Under the pieces are notes generated by a model. That model saw only the letters and a program-made list of their open reading frames with translations, did no database searches and had not been told where the DNA came from. 64,000 bases of DNA from Rudaea sp. 3F27F6 (GTDB lineage: Bacteria > Pseudomonadota > Gammaproteobacteria > Xanthomonadales > Rhodanobacteraceae), in the NCBI RefSeq assembly GCF_005503555.1, contig NZ_SCNG01000001.1:1116001-1180000 (forward strand), read 5' to 3'. Shown one piece after another: positions 1 to 8,705 of this stretch (position 1 is the first letter of the stretch; the number at the start of each line of letters is the position of its first letter). A program made the translations under genes and the position numbers.

Positions 1-249
1 CAGGTCGAAGCCCGCCGGCGTCGGCAGGATCGCCGTTTCGATCGGCGCCTCGTCGAGCAGCACCTCGCAGCCGGTCGGCTTGGCCGTGCGCTTGTCGATG
101 CCCGAGGCCATCGTCGCATTGCCCTGCGGATCGAGATCCACGAGCAGCACGCGGCGCTTCGCCTCGGCCAGCGCCGCCGCGAGGTTGACCGCGGTCGTGG
201 TCTTGCCCACGCCGCCCTTCTGGTTCACTACCGCGATGATCCGCGTCAT
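1..249 (-). CDS. parA: ParA/Soj family chromosome-partitioning ATPase (N-terminal part, cut by window edge)
   Basis: The 83 visible codons start with [20 protein letters not shown], the deviant Walker A (KGGVGKTT) of ParA/MinD ATPases. [14 protein letters not shown] follows, the typical ParA A' motif. The rest of the gene lies beyond the left edge. ParA binds DNA non-specifically as an ATP dimer and works with ParB at parS sites to segregate the chromosome. rsmG lies 118 bp upstream on the same strand, the common gidB-parA(-parB) order, so a parB gene is expected just outside the window. The family call is firm. The chromosomal (rather than plasmid) role is inferred from the rsmG linkage. Confidence 0.95.
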   Translation of the reverse strand, partial: MTRIIAVVNQKGGVGKTTTAVNLAAALAEAKRRVLLVDLDPQGNATMASGIDKRTAKPTGCEVLLDEAPIETAILPTPAGFDL

Positions 250-367
250 GGCGCTCTATTCGAAAACTGAAAAGCTAGGAAGATTTTGAGACTGGGCCAC
301 AAAGAGTACAGAGCGAGCAAAGACAAGCCCGCTTTCTTTTCTACGAGTTCTTTGTGCTCTCCGTGTT

Positions 368-1057
368 TCAGGCTTTTGCTCCTGCCTCGACTTTTGCCGA
401 GATTTCGCCCTCGCTGCGGCGAATTATGACGGCATGCCGCGCCGCGCCCAAGCCCGGCACGCTCAGCGGCACGATTTCCTCGATGCGGAAGCCCGGCGGC
501 AGGCCAGCCGTTTCGTCCCGGTCGATCACGCCTTTCATCGCGATGCAGACGCCGCCCGCTGCGAGCAACTGCCCGCCGAGTTTCAAAATATCGCCGAGCG
601 CGGCGAAGGCGCGCGCGACCAGGCAATCGTACTGGCCCGACAATTCCTCGGTGCGCGCCTGCTCGACGCGCGCGTTGGCGAGGCCGAGCACGCGCACGGC
701 CTCGCGCAGGAAGCGCGTCTTCTTGCCGTTGCTGTCGACCAGGGTGACGCTGCGCTCCGGCGCGAGAATCGCCAGCGGGATGCCCGGCAGGCCCGGGCCG
801 GTGCCGAGGTCGATCAGACTCGCGCCGCGCACCAGAGGTGCGATCGCGAGCGAGTCGAGCAGATGGCGCGTGACCATCTCCATCGGGTCGCGCACCGCGG
901 TCAGGTTGTAGACCGCGTTCCAGCGCACGAGCAGGTCGAGATAATCGAGCAGGCTGTTGCTCTGCGCCGCGGTCAGGCCGAGCCCGAGCACCTCCGCACC
1001 TTTGTGCAGGCGGGCGCGAAGCGCGGCGCGGTCTACGGCGGCGGAAGGCGAGGACAT
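368..1057 (-). CDS. rsmG: 16S rRNA (guanine-527-N7)-methyltransferase RsmG (GidB)
   Basis: 229 aa, normal length for RsmG, with an ATG start. It has the SAM-binding glycine loop LIDLGTGPGLPGIPLAI near residues 82-98, the acidic adenosine-binding turn VTLVDSNGKK after it, and the family block WNAVYNLTAVRDPMEMVTRHLLDSL upstream in the protein. The enzyme methylates N7 of G527 in 16S rRNA of the 30S subunit; loss of RsmG is known to give low-level streptomycin resistance. It lies upstream of parA in the same orientation. The 118-bp gap between them (250-367) holds an AT-richer stretch with wording like CTTTGTGCTCTCCGTG, which resembles degenerate intergenic repeats elsewhere in the window. Confidence 0.96.
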   Translation of the reverse strand: MSSPSAAVDRAALRARLHKGAEVLGLGLTAAQSNSLLDYLDLLVRWNAVYNLTAVRDPMEMVTRHLLDSLAIAPLVRGASLIDLGTGPGLPGIPLAILAPERSVTLVDSNGKKTRFLREAVRVLGLANARVEQARTEELSGQYDCLVARAFAALGDILKLGGQLLAAGGVCIAMKGVIDRDETAGLPPGFRIEEIVPLSVPGLGAARHAVIIRRSEGEISAKVEAGAKA

Positions 1058-1157
1058 CGTGCGCTCGGACCCGAAAAATCAAACAGGGCCGGAAAGTATC
1101 GCGGCTGCGGCCGGCAAATTCCACTGCGCGGCCTTCGAGCGACCGCGCGGGACGTGG

Positions 1158-1661
1158 TTAAGCCAGCGGCGGAATCGTCAGCGCTTCGCGCAGAAAACGC
1201 TCGTCGCAGTTCGCGCCCGGCCCGGCCCGATCGACAACGAGGAAGTCGCTGACTTCGCCGAGCGCGAGCAAAGGATGGTGCCAGACGCCCGCCGCGTAGT
1301 TGACGCCCTGATCGCCGCGCGCAAGGAACACGCGCACGTCGTCGGCCTCGAACGTTTCCGCGCGCGCCGCCACGGCGACGAGGTATGGCCGCCCGTTCAG
1401 CGGCATAAATGCCTGACTGCCGCGCGGGTGACGTTCGAGCATCGTCAGCGTGAACGGGAGGCTACGCGGCTGCGCACGGAAGATGCTGACGATCGCACGG
1501 CCTTCTTCATCGAGATCGATCTTGACCAGATCGTGATATCGCTCGGTCGTGCCGCCGTTGATTGGGAAATGGCGCGCGGCATCGCTCGCCTCGATCACGT
1601 CGCCGAACGCGGCGAAGGCGGCGCGCGTCAGCGGTTCGATGCGGGCGAAGCGCGTGCTCAC
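1158..1661 (-). CDS. allA: ureidoglycolate lyase (AllA family)
   Basis: 167 aa from a GTG start whose first four bases overlap the stop of the allantoicase gene (GTGA, 1658-1661), which argues for translational coupling and fixes the start. The protein carries the cupin-like family blocks: [10 protein letters not shown] near the N-terminus, the central [13 protein letters not shown] block with its conserved His, and [21 protein letters not shown] near the C-terminus. AllA cleaves ureidoglycolate to glyoxylate and urea, the step after allantoicase. Its place directly downstream of alc and beside uraD supports a purine/allantoin nitrogen-salvage role. Confidence 0.93.
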   Translation of the reverse strand: MSTRFARIEPLTRAAFAAFGDVIEASDAARHFPINGGTTERYHDLVKIDLDEEGRAIVSIFRAQPRSLPFTLTMLERHPRGSQAFMPLNGRPYLVAVAARAETFEADDVRVFLARGDQGVNYAAGVWHHPLLALGEVSDFLVVDRAGPGANCDERFLREALTIPPLA

Positions 1662-2698
1662 TGCGCCGGCCGCCCCCACAGGCGCAGGCGCGACACGCCG
1701 CCGTCGGGGAAGATGTTGAAGCGGATATGAGTGATCGGCCCGAGCGCGGCGATTTCCTTTTCGTAGCGGTGCTCGGCGTCCATCGACAGCTTCTGCTCGG
1801 GCAGCATCACCGGCCAGAACATGCTCTGCGTGATCAGTGACTGCTCGGTGCCGCCGTCGATGCGTGCGGCCTGGATCGAACAGCCATCGGGATAGTTGCC
1901 TTTGAAGTGCGCGGTATCGACGTCGATGCGTTCGATGGCACCCGGCGCGGCGAGCGCGATTAGGCACCAGTCGTTGCCGGGCTCGCGCCGCCGCCGCGTC
2001 TCCCAGCCGTCACCCATGTCGACGCCGCGGCCTGGTAGCAGCAGATTCGCTGCCGCGCCGAAATGCGCGTCGTTCCACGCCACGGCGCGGCCGCCGTTTT
2101 CGAGCGCGGCGAGATCGTGCAACGCATTCGCATCGGCCGCGGCGAACGCGCCGTCGATGGCGCCGTAGACACGCAGACGTGCGACGCCGCCGTCGGGATA
2201 AATATGCACGCGCAGATGCGAATACGCACCGCCGCCGATCGCTTCGAGCAAGTGATGACTATTGCCCTTGAGCGATGTCGCGGCGAGCACGGGCGTCCAC
2301 GTCGCCTGCTGCAGATCCTCGAACCGATCGCTCGCCGACAGCGTGCCTTCGATTGCGATCGCCGGCGCGTAGTTGCCGGTGAAATGGCTCGTGTCGACAT
2401 CGAAACCGACGATGCGCCCGCGGCGAATTTTGACCACGGCCCAGTCGTGCCCGCTCACGCGCTTGCGCCGCGTTTCCCAGCCGTCCATCCACTTGCCGTT
2501 GGCGTCGTACTTGCCCGGCACGAACACCGCGGGTGCCGGATCGAGCATGCGCGCGAGCGGTGCGAAGAACTCGTCGCTCGCATGGACCGCCGCGGCGCCG
2601 ATGCGCGGATCGGCCAGATTGACCGCGCGCCGCGCCCAGTCGGGCAGATCGGCCGCCGCGGCCAGGATCGGTGCGCCCGTCGCATTGGATGAAGCCAT
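1658..2698 (-). CDS. alc: allantoicase
   Basis: 346 aa, typical allantoicase length, starting at ATG 2698 ([10 protein letters not shown]). An in-frame upstream extension is rejected because it would run through uraD. Two tandem allantoicase repeats are visible, each with GWETRR, a DW pair, a VDT(S/A)HF(T/K)GNYP-like block and a later FPDGGV or YPDGGV. Allantoicase hydrolyses allantoate to ureidoglycolate and urea in the cytoplasm. It is the first gene of an alc-allA pair divergent from uraD across 57 bp, which must hold both promoters. No uricase or allantoinase gene is in the window. Confidence 0.96.
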   Translation of the reverse strand: MASSNATGAPILAAAADLPDWARRAVNLADPRIGAAAVHASDEFFAPLARMLDPAPAVFVPGKYDANGKWMDGWETRRKRVSGHDWAVVKIRRGRIVGFDVDTSHFTGNYAPAIAIEGTLSASDRFEDLQQATWTPVLAATSLKGNSHHLLEAIGGGAYSHLRVHIYPDGGVARLRVYGAIDGAFAAADANALHDLAALENGGRAVAWNDAHFGAAANLLLPGRGVDMGDGWETRRRREPGNDWCLIALAAPGAIERIDVDTAHFKGNYPDGCSIQAARIDGGTEQSLITQSMFWPVMLPEQKLSMDAEHRYEKEIAALGPITHIRFNIFPDGGVSRLRLWGRPAQ

Positions 2699-2755
2699 GT
2701 CGTCTTTTCCTTTTCCAGTCGAATCCGATTGTAGAAAAACCGCAGCGCCAACAAA

Positions 2756-3301
2756 ATGCTCGAATCTCCGCAAGCGCCAAAATACGCCGCAATGGACCTG
2801 GACGCACTCAATCGGCTTTCCGCAGCCGAATTCACCCGGACGCTCGCCGGCATCTACGAACATTCGCCGTGGATCGCGGCCAATGCCCATGCACAGGCGC
2901 CATTTGCCGACGTGGATGCGCTGCTCGGCGCACTGCGCTCCGCCGTTGCTGGCGCGCCGCACGCGCGCCAGCTCGACCTGCTGCGTGCACATCCCGAACT
3001 GGCCGGCAAGGAAGCGGCCAGCGGCACGCTGACCGCACATTCGAGCGAAGAACAGAAAGGCGCCGGCCTGATCAATTTGAGCGAGGCGGAAAAAGCCGAG
3101 CTGACCGAACTCAACCTGCGCTACCGCGACAAGTTCGGCTTTCCGTTCATTATCGCGGTGCGACACCACACCAAGTCGGGCATTCTCGCGGAGTTGCGCC
3201 GTCGCGCGGGCGGCGACGATGTCGCGCGGGAATTCGCGGTTTGTCTTGAACAGGTCCATGAGATAGCGCGGTTGCGCTTGGCTCATTTGTTGTCTCCGTA
3301 G
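2756..3301 (+). CDS. uraD: 2-oxo-4-hydroxy-4-carboxy-5-ureidoimidazoline (OHCU) decarboxylase
   Basis: 181 aa from ATG 2756. An in-frame ATG at 2792 ([14 protein letters not shown]) gives 169 aa, closer to the usual family length, and could be the true start. Signature blocks are FEHSPW-like (YEHSPWIA), the catalytic [36 protein letters not shown] and a C-terminal helix. UraD decarboxylates OHCU to S-allantoin, the last step of urate oxidation. With divergent alc-allA it covers urate-derived OHCU and allantoate breakdown. Confidence 0.95.
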   Translation: MLESPQAPKYAAMDLDALNRLSAAEFTRTLAGIYEHSPWIAANAHAQAPFADVDALLGALRSAVAGAPHARQLDLLRAHPELAGKEAASGTLTAHSSEEQKGAGLINLSEAEKAELTELNLRYRDKFGFPFIIAVRHHTKSGILAELRRRAGGDDVAREFAVCLEQVHEIARLRLAHLLSP

Positions 3302-3338
3302 GGGCGCGATTCTTCGCGCCCGGCTTTGCTTCTTTCGC

Positions 3339-3414
3339 TCGTCATTCCTGCGAAAGCAGGAATCCAGCTCCTGCCTCTGCTCGTCATCCCCGCGTGCTCT
3401 TGGCGGGGATCCAG
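3339..3414. repeat. two adjacent REP-like hairpins (CTCGTCATTCC... type)
   Basis: The first copy has an 8-bp perfect stem ATTCCTGC / GCAGGAAT (3344-3351 and 3356-3363) with a GAAA loop. The second has ATCCCCGC / GCGGGGAT (3386-3393 and 3403-3410) with a 9-nt loop. Both are preceded by CGTC and followed by CCAGC. The stem bases differ but pair in each copy. Related copies occur at 6400, 26450 and 50069 in this window. Confidence 0.8.
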
Positions 3415-3476
3415 CGACTTTGCTTTGGTTTGTGCTGGTTTAAAAGCAAAGGCTTCCACTCGCCCTACGGGCGAGC

Positions 3477-3523
3477 GGGTCACTTTCTTGTCTACAGCGA
3501 CAAGAAAGTAACCAAAGAAACGC
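3477..3523. repeat. hairpin repeat of the GGGTCACTTTCTTG type
   Basis: An 11-bp perfect inverted repeat ACTTTCTTGTC / GACAAGAAAGT (3482-3492 and 3499-3509) with a 6-nt loop lies between GGGTC and AACCAAAGAAACGCC. From memory, this wording is a widespread intergenic repeat in Xanthomonadaceae genomes; only the inverted repeat itself is seen directly. It is the only copy I see in this window. Confidence 0.7.
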
Positions 3524-3813
3524 CGCCCCGGGAGCCGCGCCGCCTACGGCGGTACGCGAGGTCATGCCGGGGTTCGCTCGATGGACATCCCTGTCCATTC
3601 GCGAACTCGCGCGCATCCTGCGCGCGACCCTGAAGGGCGAATCCGTCATGCCCTCGCCGCGGCTGACGGGGACCCGAGAATCAAAAGACGTAGCAGGAGC
3701 AGAGCAGAAGCAGAAGCAAAAGCCGAGGCTCTCGCGCACTGCTTTGATCGCTTTTGCGCAAAGCGCCGACGTCATGCCTCTATGAATGCGTCGATCCGCG
3801 TTTAGAATTTGCT

Positions 3814-6336
3814 ATGCACAATACGAAATTCCCGATCGCCGAAATCTTGCCTGAGCTACTTGCTCGGCTCGAAGCCGGTTCGCGCCTGGTGCTCGAAGCG
3901 CCGCCCGGCGCGGGCAAGACTACCCAGGTGCCGCTCGCGCTGTTGTCGGCGCCGTGGCTGCAGGGGCGCAAGATTGTCATGCTCGAACCGCGCCGGATCG
4001 CCGCGCGTGCGGCGGCGGAATTCATGGCCGCGCAGCTCGGCGAGAGTGTCGGCGACACCGTCGGCTATCGCATCCGCTTCGAGGCGAAGGTGTCGGCGCG
4101 CACGCGCGTCGAGGTGGTCACCGAAGGCATTCTGACGCGGATGATCCAGAGCGATCCCGAACTCGGCGAGGTCGGTGCGATCCTGTTCGACGAATTCCAC
4201 GAGCGCCATCTCAACGGCGATTTCGGCGCGGCGCTCGCCCTCGAAATCCAGAACTCGCTGCGCCCCGATCTGCGCCTCGCCATCATGTCGGCGACGCTCG
4301 ACGGCGAGCGCATCGCGCGCTGGTTCGACGCGCCGCGCCTGACCAGCGCGGGTCGCAGCTTTCCGGTGCGTGTCGGCTATCCGCCGGCGAAGCAGAACGA
4401 GGACTGGCCGTTCCATCTGCGCCGCGCCGTCGAGCAGGCGCTGGCCGAGACCGAAGGCGACCTGCTCGTCTTCCTGCCGGGACGGCGCGAGATCGACCGC
4501 GCCCAGCAGACCCTCGCCACCCTGGACGCGGCGAACGGCAGCGAGATCGCCCTGGTGCCGCTGCACGGCGAACTCTCGCTTGCCGATCAGCACGCCGCGC
4601 TTGCGCCGGCACACGCGGGCACACGGCGCATCGTGCTGGCGACCAACGTCGCCGAGTCGAGCGTCACCCTGCCGGGCATCCGCGCGGTGATCGACACGGG
4701 GCTGGCGCGCGAGCCGTACTACGATCCGAACTCCGGCTTTACCCGGCTCGAAACCGTCAACATCTCCCAGGCTTCGGCCGATCAGCGCGCGGGCCGCGCG
4801 GGCCGCGTCGCCGCAGGCGTCGCCTACCGGCTCTGGCCGCAGAGCCGGCGCCTGGAACCGTCACGCCGCGCCGAAATCGCGCAGGTCGAATTGTCCGGCC
4901 TCGCCCTCGAACTCGGCGCCTGGGGCGCGAGCGATCTGCGCTGGCTCGACGCGCCGCCGCCGGGCGCGCTCGCCAGCGCGCGCGGGCTGCTGCACCTGCT
5001 CGGCGCGGCGACCTCGCCGAACGCGGACGCCGGCCTGACCGAGCTGGGCCGCGCAATGCTTGCGGGCGGCGCTTCTCCGCGCCTCGCCACCGCCGTGTTG
5101 CGTGCCGCGCCCGCGCAACGCGCATTGGCTTGCGACGCGCTCGCCCTGATCGAGGCGCGCAATCCGCTGCGCGGCGACGGGGCGCGCAACGACGATTTCC
5201 GCCTGCGCCATGCCGCGCTCGTCGCGTTTCGCGGCGCGGGCGGGCGCGGCGCGCGCGAATCGGGCGCCGATCGCGGCCTGCTCGCGACGATCGCACAGGC
5301 CGCCGACGCATGGCGGCGGCGCTTCGGCGTGCGCGACGCCGCACCTGCGCAAGCACCTGGCCTGACCGCGATCGGCGACGTGCTCGCGCACGCATTCCCC
5401 GACCGCATCGCGCGCCAGGACCCGAACAATCCGCGCCGCTACGCGCTGAGCAACGGTCGCGGCGCAAGCCTGCACCAGAACTCCGCGTTGTACGGCGAGC
5501 CGTGGCTCGTCGTCGTCGATCTGCGCATGGACGAGCGCGACAGTCTTGTCCTCGCCGCCGCACCGTTCGATGCGGATCTGCTCGAACGCGATTTCGCCGA
5601 CCGCCTCGAACGCAAACGGACCGTGCGCTGGAATCGCGAGACACGTGGCGTCGAGGCATTCGAGGAATATCGCTTCGCCGAACTCGTGCTCGAACGCCGC
5701 AGCGTGCCGGCCAAGGCGGAAGACGCGCTGCCCGCCTTGCTCGCCGCGGTGCGTGAGCTCGGTCTCGACGCGCTCCCGTGGAGCGACCATGCGCGTGCCC
5801 TGCGCGCGCGTGCCGCCTTCCTGCGCGAAGCCTGCCCCGAACTCGAACTTCCTGATCTGTCCGACACGGCTCTGATCGCCACGCTCGAGGACTGGCTCGC
5901 GCCCGCGCTTGCCGGCAAGAGCAAGCTCGACTCGCTCGGTGCGGCGCAGCTCGGCGACGCGCTCGCGGCCAGGTTCGACTATACCCAGCGCCGCGCGCTC
6001 GACGAGCACGCGCCCGAAGCGCTGCGCGTGCCGAGCGGCAACGAACGCGCGCTGCACTACGAAGCGGGCAAACCGCCCGTTCTCGCGGTCAAGCTGCAGG
6101 AATTGTTCGGCCTCGCCGACACGCCGCGCATCGGCAAAGGCCGCATCGGCGTGACGCTACATCTGCTCTCGCCGGCGCAGCGGCCGATCCAGGTCACCCA
6201 GGATCTCAAGGGATTCTGGGAACGCACGTACCCGGAAGTGAAGAAGGAACTGAAGGGCCGCTATCCCAAACACCCGTGGCCCGACGACCCGTGGACTGCC
6301 GTGCCGACCGCACGCGCGAAGCCGCGGCCGCGCTAG
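3814..6336 (+). CDS. hrpB: ATP-dependent helicase HrpB (DEAH/DExH box)
   Basis: 840 aa, full length for HrpB. ATG 3814 (MHNTKFPIAEIL) is chosen because the family begins a few residues before LPELL; the open frame extends upstream to 3754 without support. Motif I PPGAGKTT is at residues 30-37, motif II DEFH at 126-129 (the family variant of DEAH), MSATLDGERIARW is motif III, and QRAGRAGRVAAGVAYRLW is motif VI. The HrpB-specific C-terminal domain ends with PIQVTQDLKGFWERTYPEVKKELKGRYPKHPWPDDP. It is a putative RNA helicase; its precise substrate is not settled in the family. It appears monocistronic. Confidence 0.95.
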   Translation: MHNTKFPIAEILPELLARLEAGSRLVLEAPPGAGKTTQVPLALLSAPWLQGRKIVMLEPRRIAARAAAEFMAAQLGESVGDTVGYRIRFEAKVSARTRVEVVTEGILTRMIQSDPELGEVGAILFDEFHERHLNGDFGAALALEIQNSLRPDLRLAIMSATLDGERIARWFDAPRLTSAGRSFPVRVGYPPAKQNEDWPFHLRRAVEQALAETEGDLLVFLPGRREIDRAQQTLATLDAANGSEIALVPLHGELSLADQHAALAPAHAGTRRIVLATNVAESSVTLPGIRAVIDTGLAREPYYDPNSGFTRLETVNISQASADQRAGRAGRVAAGVAYRLWPQSRRLEPSRRAEIAQVELSGLALELGAWGASDLRWLDAPPPGALASARGLLHLLGAATSPNADAGLTELGRAMLAGGASPRLATAVLRAAPAQRALACDALALIEARNPLRGDGARNDDFRLRHAALVAFRGAGGRGARESGADRGLLATIAQAADAWRRRFGVRDAAPAQAPGLTAIGDVLAHAFPDRIARQDPNNPRRYALSNGRGASLHQNSALYGEPWLVVVDLRMDERDSLVLAAAPFDADLLERDFADRLERKRTVRWNRETRGVEAFEEYRFAELVLERRSVPAKAEDALPALLAAVRELGLDALPWSDHARALRARAAFLREACPELELPDLSDTALIATLEDWLAPALAGKSKLDSLGAAQLGDALAARFDYTQRRALDEHAPEALRVPSGNERALHYEAGKPPVLAVKLQELFGLADTPRIGKGRIGVTLHLLSPAQRPIQVTQDLKGFWERTYPEVKKELKGRYPKHPWPDDPWTAVPTARAKPRPR

Positions 6337-6399
6337 ATTCGAAATCGCTGTACGACTTGCCCTAGAGCATACTCACGGGTTTCTAAAGAAGCTCCAATC

Positions 6400-6433
6400 T
6401 ACTCGTCATCCCAGCGCAAGCTGGGATCCAGCT
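6400..6433. repeat. REP-like hairpin downstream of hrpB
   Basis: Stem ATCCCAGC / GCTGGGAT (6408-6415 and 6420-6427) with a 4-nt loop, inside CTCGTC...CCAGCTC. It is the same family as the copies at 3339-3414, with a different but still paired stem. It lies in the 270-bp gap between the convergent hrpB and aldehyde dehydrogenase genes, where no other feature is evident. Confidence 0.75.
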
Positions 6434-6606
6434 CTTCGCCCAGCCCGCATAAAAGCGGGACTCCTGCGTGGCCAGCCTTTCGGCTGTTGAGAACCGCCGG
6501 AATCAGAGCTTTACCGAAATCAAAGCTATGCAGCAGTTCGCCAAACGAGAATTCTTTTTCCATCGCAGGCGTTGCGCGCGCCCCGCTCGCACAAGACCGC
6601 GTGCCT

Positions 6607-8010
6607 TCAGCGCGTGAGGAACTTGAGCACGAAGTCCGCCAGACCACCATACGGCGGGCGCAGCAGCTTCATGCTGCTAAAGCGTGCCTGATAGAGCACG
6701 GGCTTCTGCTTGCTGAAGGTGAGGAAGCCCTCGCGGCCGTGGTAGTGGCCCATGCCGGACGGACCGACGCCGCCAAACGGCAGTTCGTTCTGCAGAATCT
6801 GCAGCAGGGTTTCGTTGACCGCAACGCCGCCCGAGGTCGTGCGTTCGAGCACGCGTTGGGTGCGTGCTGAGTCGTTGTCGAAATGATAGAGCGCGAGCGG
6901 CCGCGGCCGCGAGTTGATGAAGTCGATCGCGGCATCGACCGACTCGACCGGCACGATCGGCAGAATCGGGCCGAAGATTTCGTCCTGCATCAGCGCCAGG
7001 TTCTTCGGCGGATCGACCACGAGCGTCGGCGCAAGGATGCGGTTCGCCGCGTCGCCCTGGCCGAGTTCGACCACTTCGGCGCCGGCCGCACGCGCTTCGT
7101 CGAGATAGCTGCTCAGGCGTTTGTACTGACCGTCGTTGACGATGCTCGTGTAGTCCGGGTTCGTCGCCGGATTCGGATAACGCTGCGCGACGATGCGCTG
7201 CATCTCGGCGACGAACGGCGCGACGCTTTCCTTCTGCATCAGCACGTAGTCGGGCGCGATGCAGGTCTGCCCGGCGTTGAGCAGCTTGCCCGCGGCGATG
7301 CGGTCGACCGCGGTCGCGATCGAATAGCCCGGCGCGAGGATCACCGGCGACTTGCCGCCGAGTTCGAGCGTCACCGGGGTCAGGTTCTGCGCAGCGGCCT
7401 GCATCACTCTGCGCCCGACCGTGGTCGAGCCGGTGAAGAACAGATGATCGAACGGCAGCGCGGAGAACGCGGCGGCGACATCGGGGCCGCCGAGCACCGT
7501 GGCAACGCGGTCGGCCGGGAATACTTCGTCGAGCAGCGCCTTCAATTCTTCCGAGGTGCGCGGCGTGTGCTCGGACGGCTTCAGCATCACGTGATTGCCT
7601 GCGGCAATCGCGGCCGATAAGGGCAGCAGGGCGAGGTTGACCGGATAATTCCACGGCGAGATCACGCCGACGACGCCGAGCGGCTGGTAGCGCACTTCGA
7701 TGCGCGCGGGCCAGAACAGCCAGTCGGCGAGGTCGCGCTTGCTGCGCATCCAGCCGTGCAGGTGGCTGCGGATATGATCGATGTCCTGGATCACGGTGAC
7801 TGCGTCGCCGAGCGCGCATTCGTGCTTCGAGCGGCGGCCGAAGTCGGCGTTCATCGCGCCCGCGAGCGCATCGAAGCGCGCCTTGAACGCGCTGCGCAGG
7901 CGCTTCAAATCGTCCATGCGCTGCGTGTAGCTCGGCGTCTGCGCCTGCTGCGCGGCGCGCAAGCGCGCGAGGGTGGCGGCGAGATCGGGCTGGGTGACGG
8001 GCATGTCCAT
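6607..8010 (-). CDS. coniferyl-aldehyde-dehydrogenase-like NAD(P)-dependent aldehyde dehydrogenase
   Basis: 467 aa, start ATG 8010 (MDMPVTQPDL). This is the shorter ALDH3-like type: cofactor-binding segment VISPWNYPVNLALLPLS, FTGSTTVGR, catalytic Glu216 in LELGGKSP and catalytic Cys250 in GQTCIAPDY. The GQTCIAPDY wording and the C-terminal GGVGPSGMGHYHGREGF match coniferyl aldehyde dehydrogenases, which oxidise coniferaldehyde to ferulate. The true substrate may be another aromatic or medium-chain aldehyde. No lignin-derived aromatic pathway genes are near, so the substrate assignment is tentative while the family is firm. It is convergent with hrpB and divergent from the carbonic anhydrase gene. 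Confidence 0.9.
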   Translation of the reverse strand: MDMPVTQPDLAATLARLRAAQQAQTPSYTQRMDDLKRLRSAFKARFDALAGAMNADFGRRSKHECALGDAVTVIQDIDHIRSHLHGWMRSKRDLADWLFWPARIEVRYQPLGVVGVISPWNYPVNLALLPLSAAIAAGNHVMLKPSEHTPRTSEELKALLDEVFPADRVATVLGGPDVAAAFSALPFDHLFFTGSTTVGRRVMQAAAQNLTPVTLELGGKSPVILAPGYSIATAVDRIAAGKLLNAGQTCIAPDYVLMQKESVAPFVAEMQRIVAQRYPNPATNPDYTSIVNDGQYKRLSSYLDEARAAGAEVVELGQGDAANRILAPTLVVDPPKNLALMQDEIFGPILPIVPVESVDAAIDFINSRPRPLALYHFDNDSARTQRVLERTTSGGVAVNETLLQILQNELPFGGVGPSGMGHYHGREGFLTFSKQKPVLYQARFSSMKLLRPPYGGLADFVLKFLTR

Positions 8011-8153
8011 CGGCTTGCATCCGCAAAGGAGCCAGGCGGACAGTTTACATGCGTATGCGTATGGCGGAGCGGCGGCGGCGACCGTGCGGCGGGGGCAAAG
8101 CGGCCACAGTGTTACGATGCGCGCCCGGTTTCTTCCAGTGCGGAATCGAACTC

Positions 8154-8687
8154 ATGCCTCTGCGTTCCTATCGCGGCCAGTCGCCGCGCCTCGGCAAAAA
8201 TGTCTACGTCGATGCGGCCGCCGTCGTCGTCGGCGACGTCGAACTCGGCGACGACGCCTCGATCTGGCCGTTCGTTGCCGCGCGCGGCGACGTCAACCGC
8301 ATCCGCATCGGCGCGCGCAGCAATATCCAGGACAACTGCGTGCTGCACGTCACCCACGACGGTCCGTACACGCCGGGCGGCGCGCCGCTGATTGTCGGCG
8401 CCGACGTCACCGTCGGCCACGGCGCGGTACTGCACGCCTGCACGATCGAAGACGCCTGCCTGATCGGCATGCACGCGACCGTGCTCGACAAGGCGCACGT
8501 GCACAAGCACGCGATGATCGGCGCGGGCGCGGTCGTTTCGCCGGGCAAGATCGTCGGCGAAGGCGAACTGTGGCTCGGCAACCCGGCGCGCTGCGTGCGC
8601 AAGCTCAGCGACGCGCAGATCGAGCAGCTCTACTACTCGGCCAAACACTACGTGCGGCTGAAGGACGAATACCTCGCGATGGGCTGA
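8154..8687 (+). CDS. gamma carbonic anhydrase family protein (left-handed beta-helix, YrdA type)
   Basis: 177 aa from ATG 8154 (MPLRSYRGQSPRLGKNVYVD), the usual family start; an upstream in-frame extension to 8049 has no family support. Hexapeptide repeats run through the middle (VVGDVELGDDASIWPFVAARGDV, IRIGARSNIQDNCVLHVTHDG, VTVGHGAVLHACTIED). The three metal-binding histidines are in VLHVTHDG and VGHGAVLHAC. The protein should be a homotrimer with metal at subunit interfaces; many homologues have weak or no measured carbonic anhydrase activity. It is convergent with the amidohydrolase gene, 18 bp apart. Confidence 0.93.
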   Translation: MPLRSYRGQSPRLGKNVYVDAAAVVVGDVELGDDASIWPFVAARGDVNRIRIGARSNIQDNCVLHVTHDGPYTPGGAPLIVGADVTVGHGAVLHACTIEDACLIGMHATVLDKAHVHKHAMIGAGAVVSPGKIVGEGELWLGNPARCVRKLSDAQIEQLYYSAKHYVRLKDEYLAMG

Positions 8688-8705
8688 AGACCGGCGGCGC
8701 GAAGC

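Larger units (their letters stand above)
3302..3813. other. 512-bp gene-free region rich in short hairpin repeats
   Basis: No convincing gene lies between uraD and hrpB; the reading frames here are short and low-complexity. The left part holds two REP-like hairpins (3339-3414) and a longer hairpin repeat (3477-3523), annotated separately. The right part (about 3550-3780) is repeat-like GC sequence rich in CGCGCG and GCAGAAGCAGAAGC. The hrpB promoter probably lies in the AT-richer stretch just before 3814 (GCGTTTAGAATTTGC). Confidence 0.6.

Noticed and set aside
2728-2762. ATTGTAGA ... AAATGCTC in the alc/uraD gap as an operator of the same regulon
   Set aside because: Both half-sites deviate and the spacing is about 20 nt, so it does not fit the motif.
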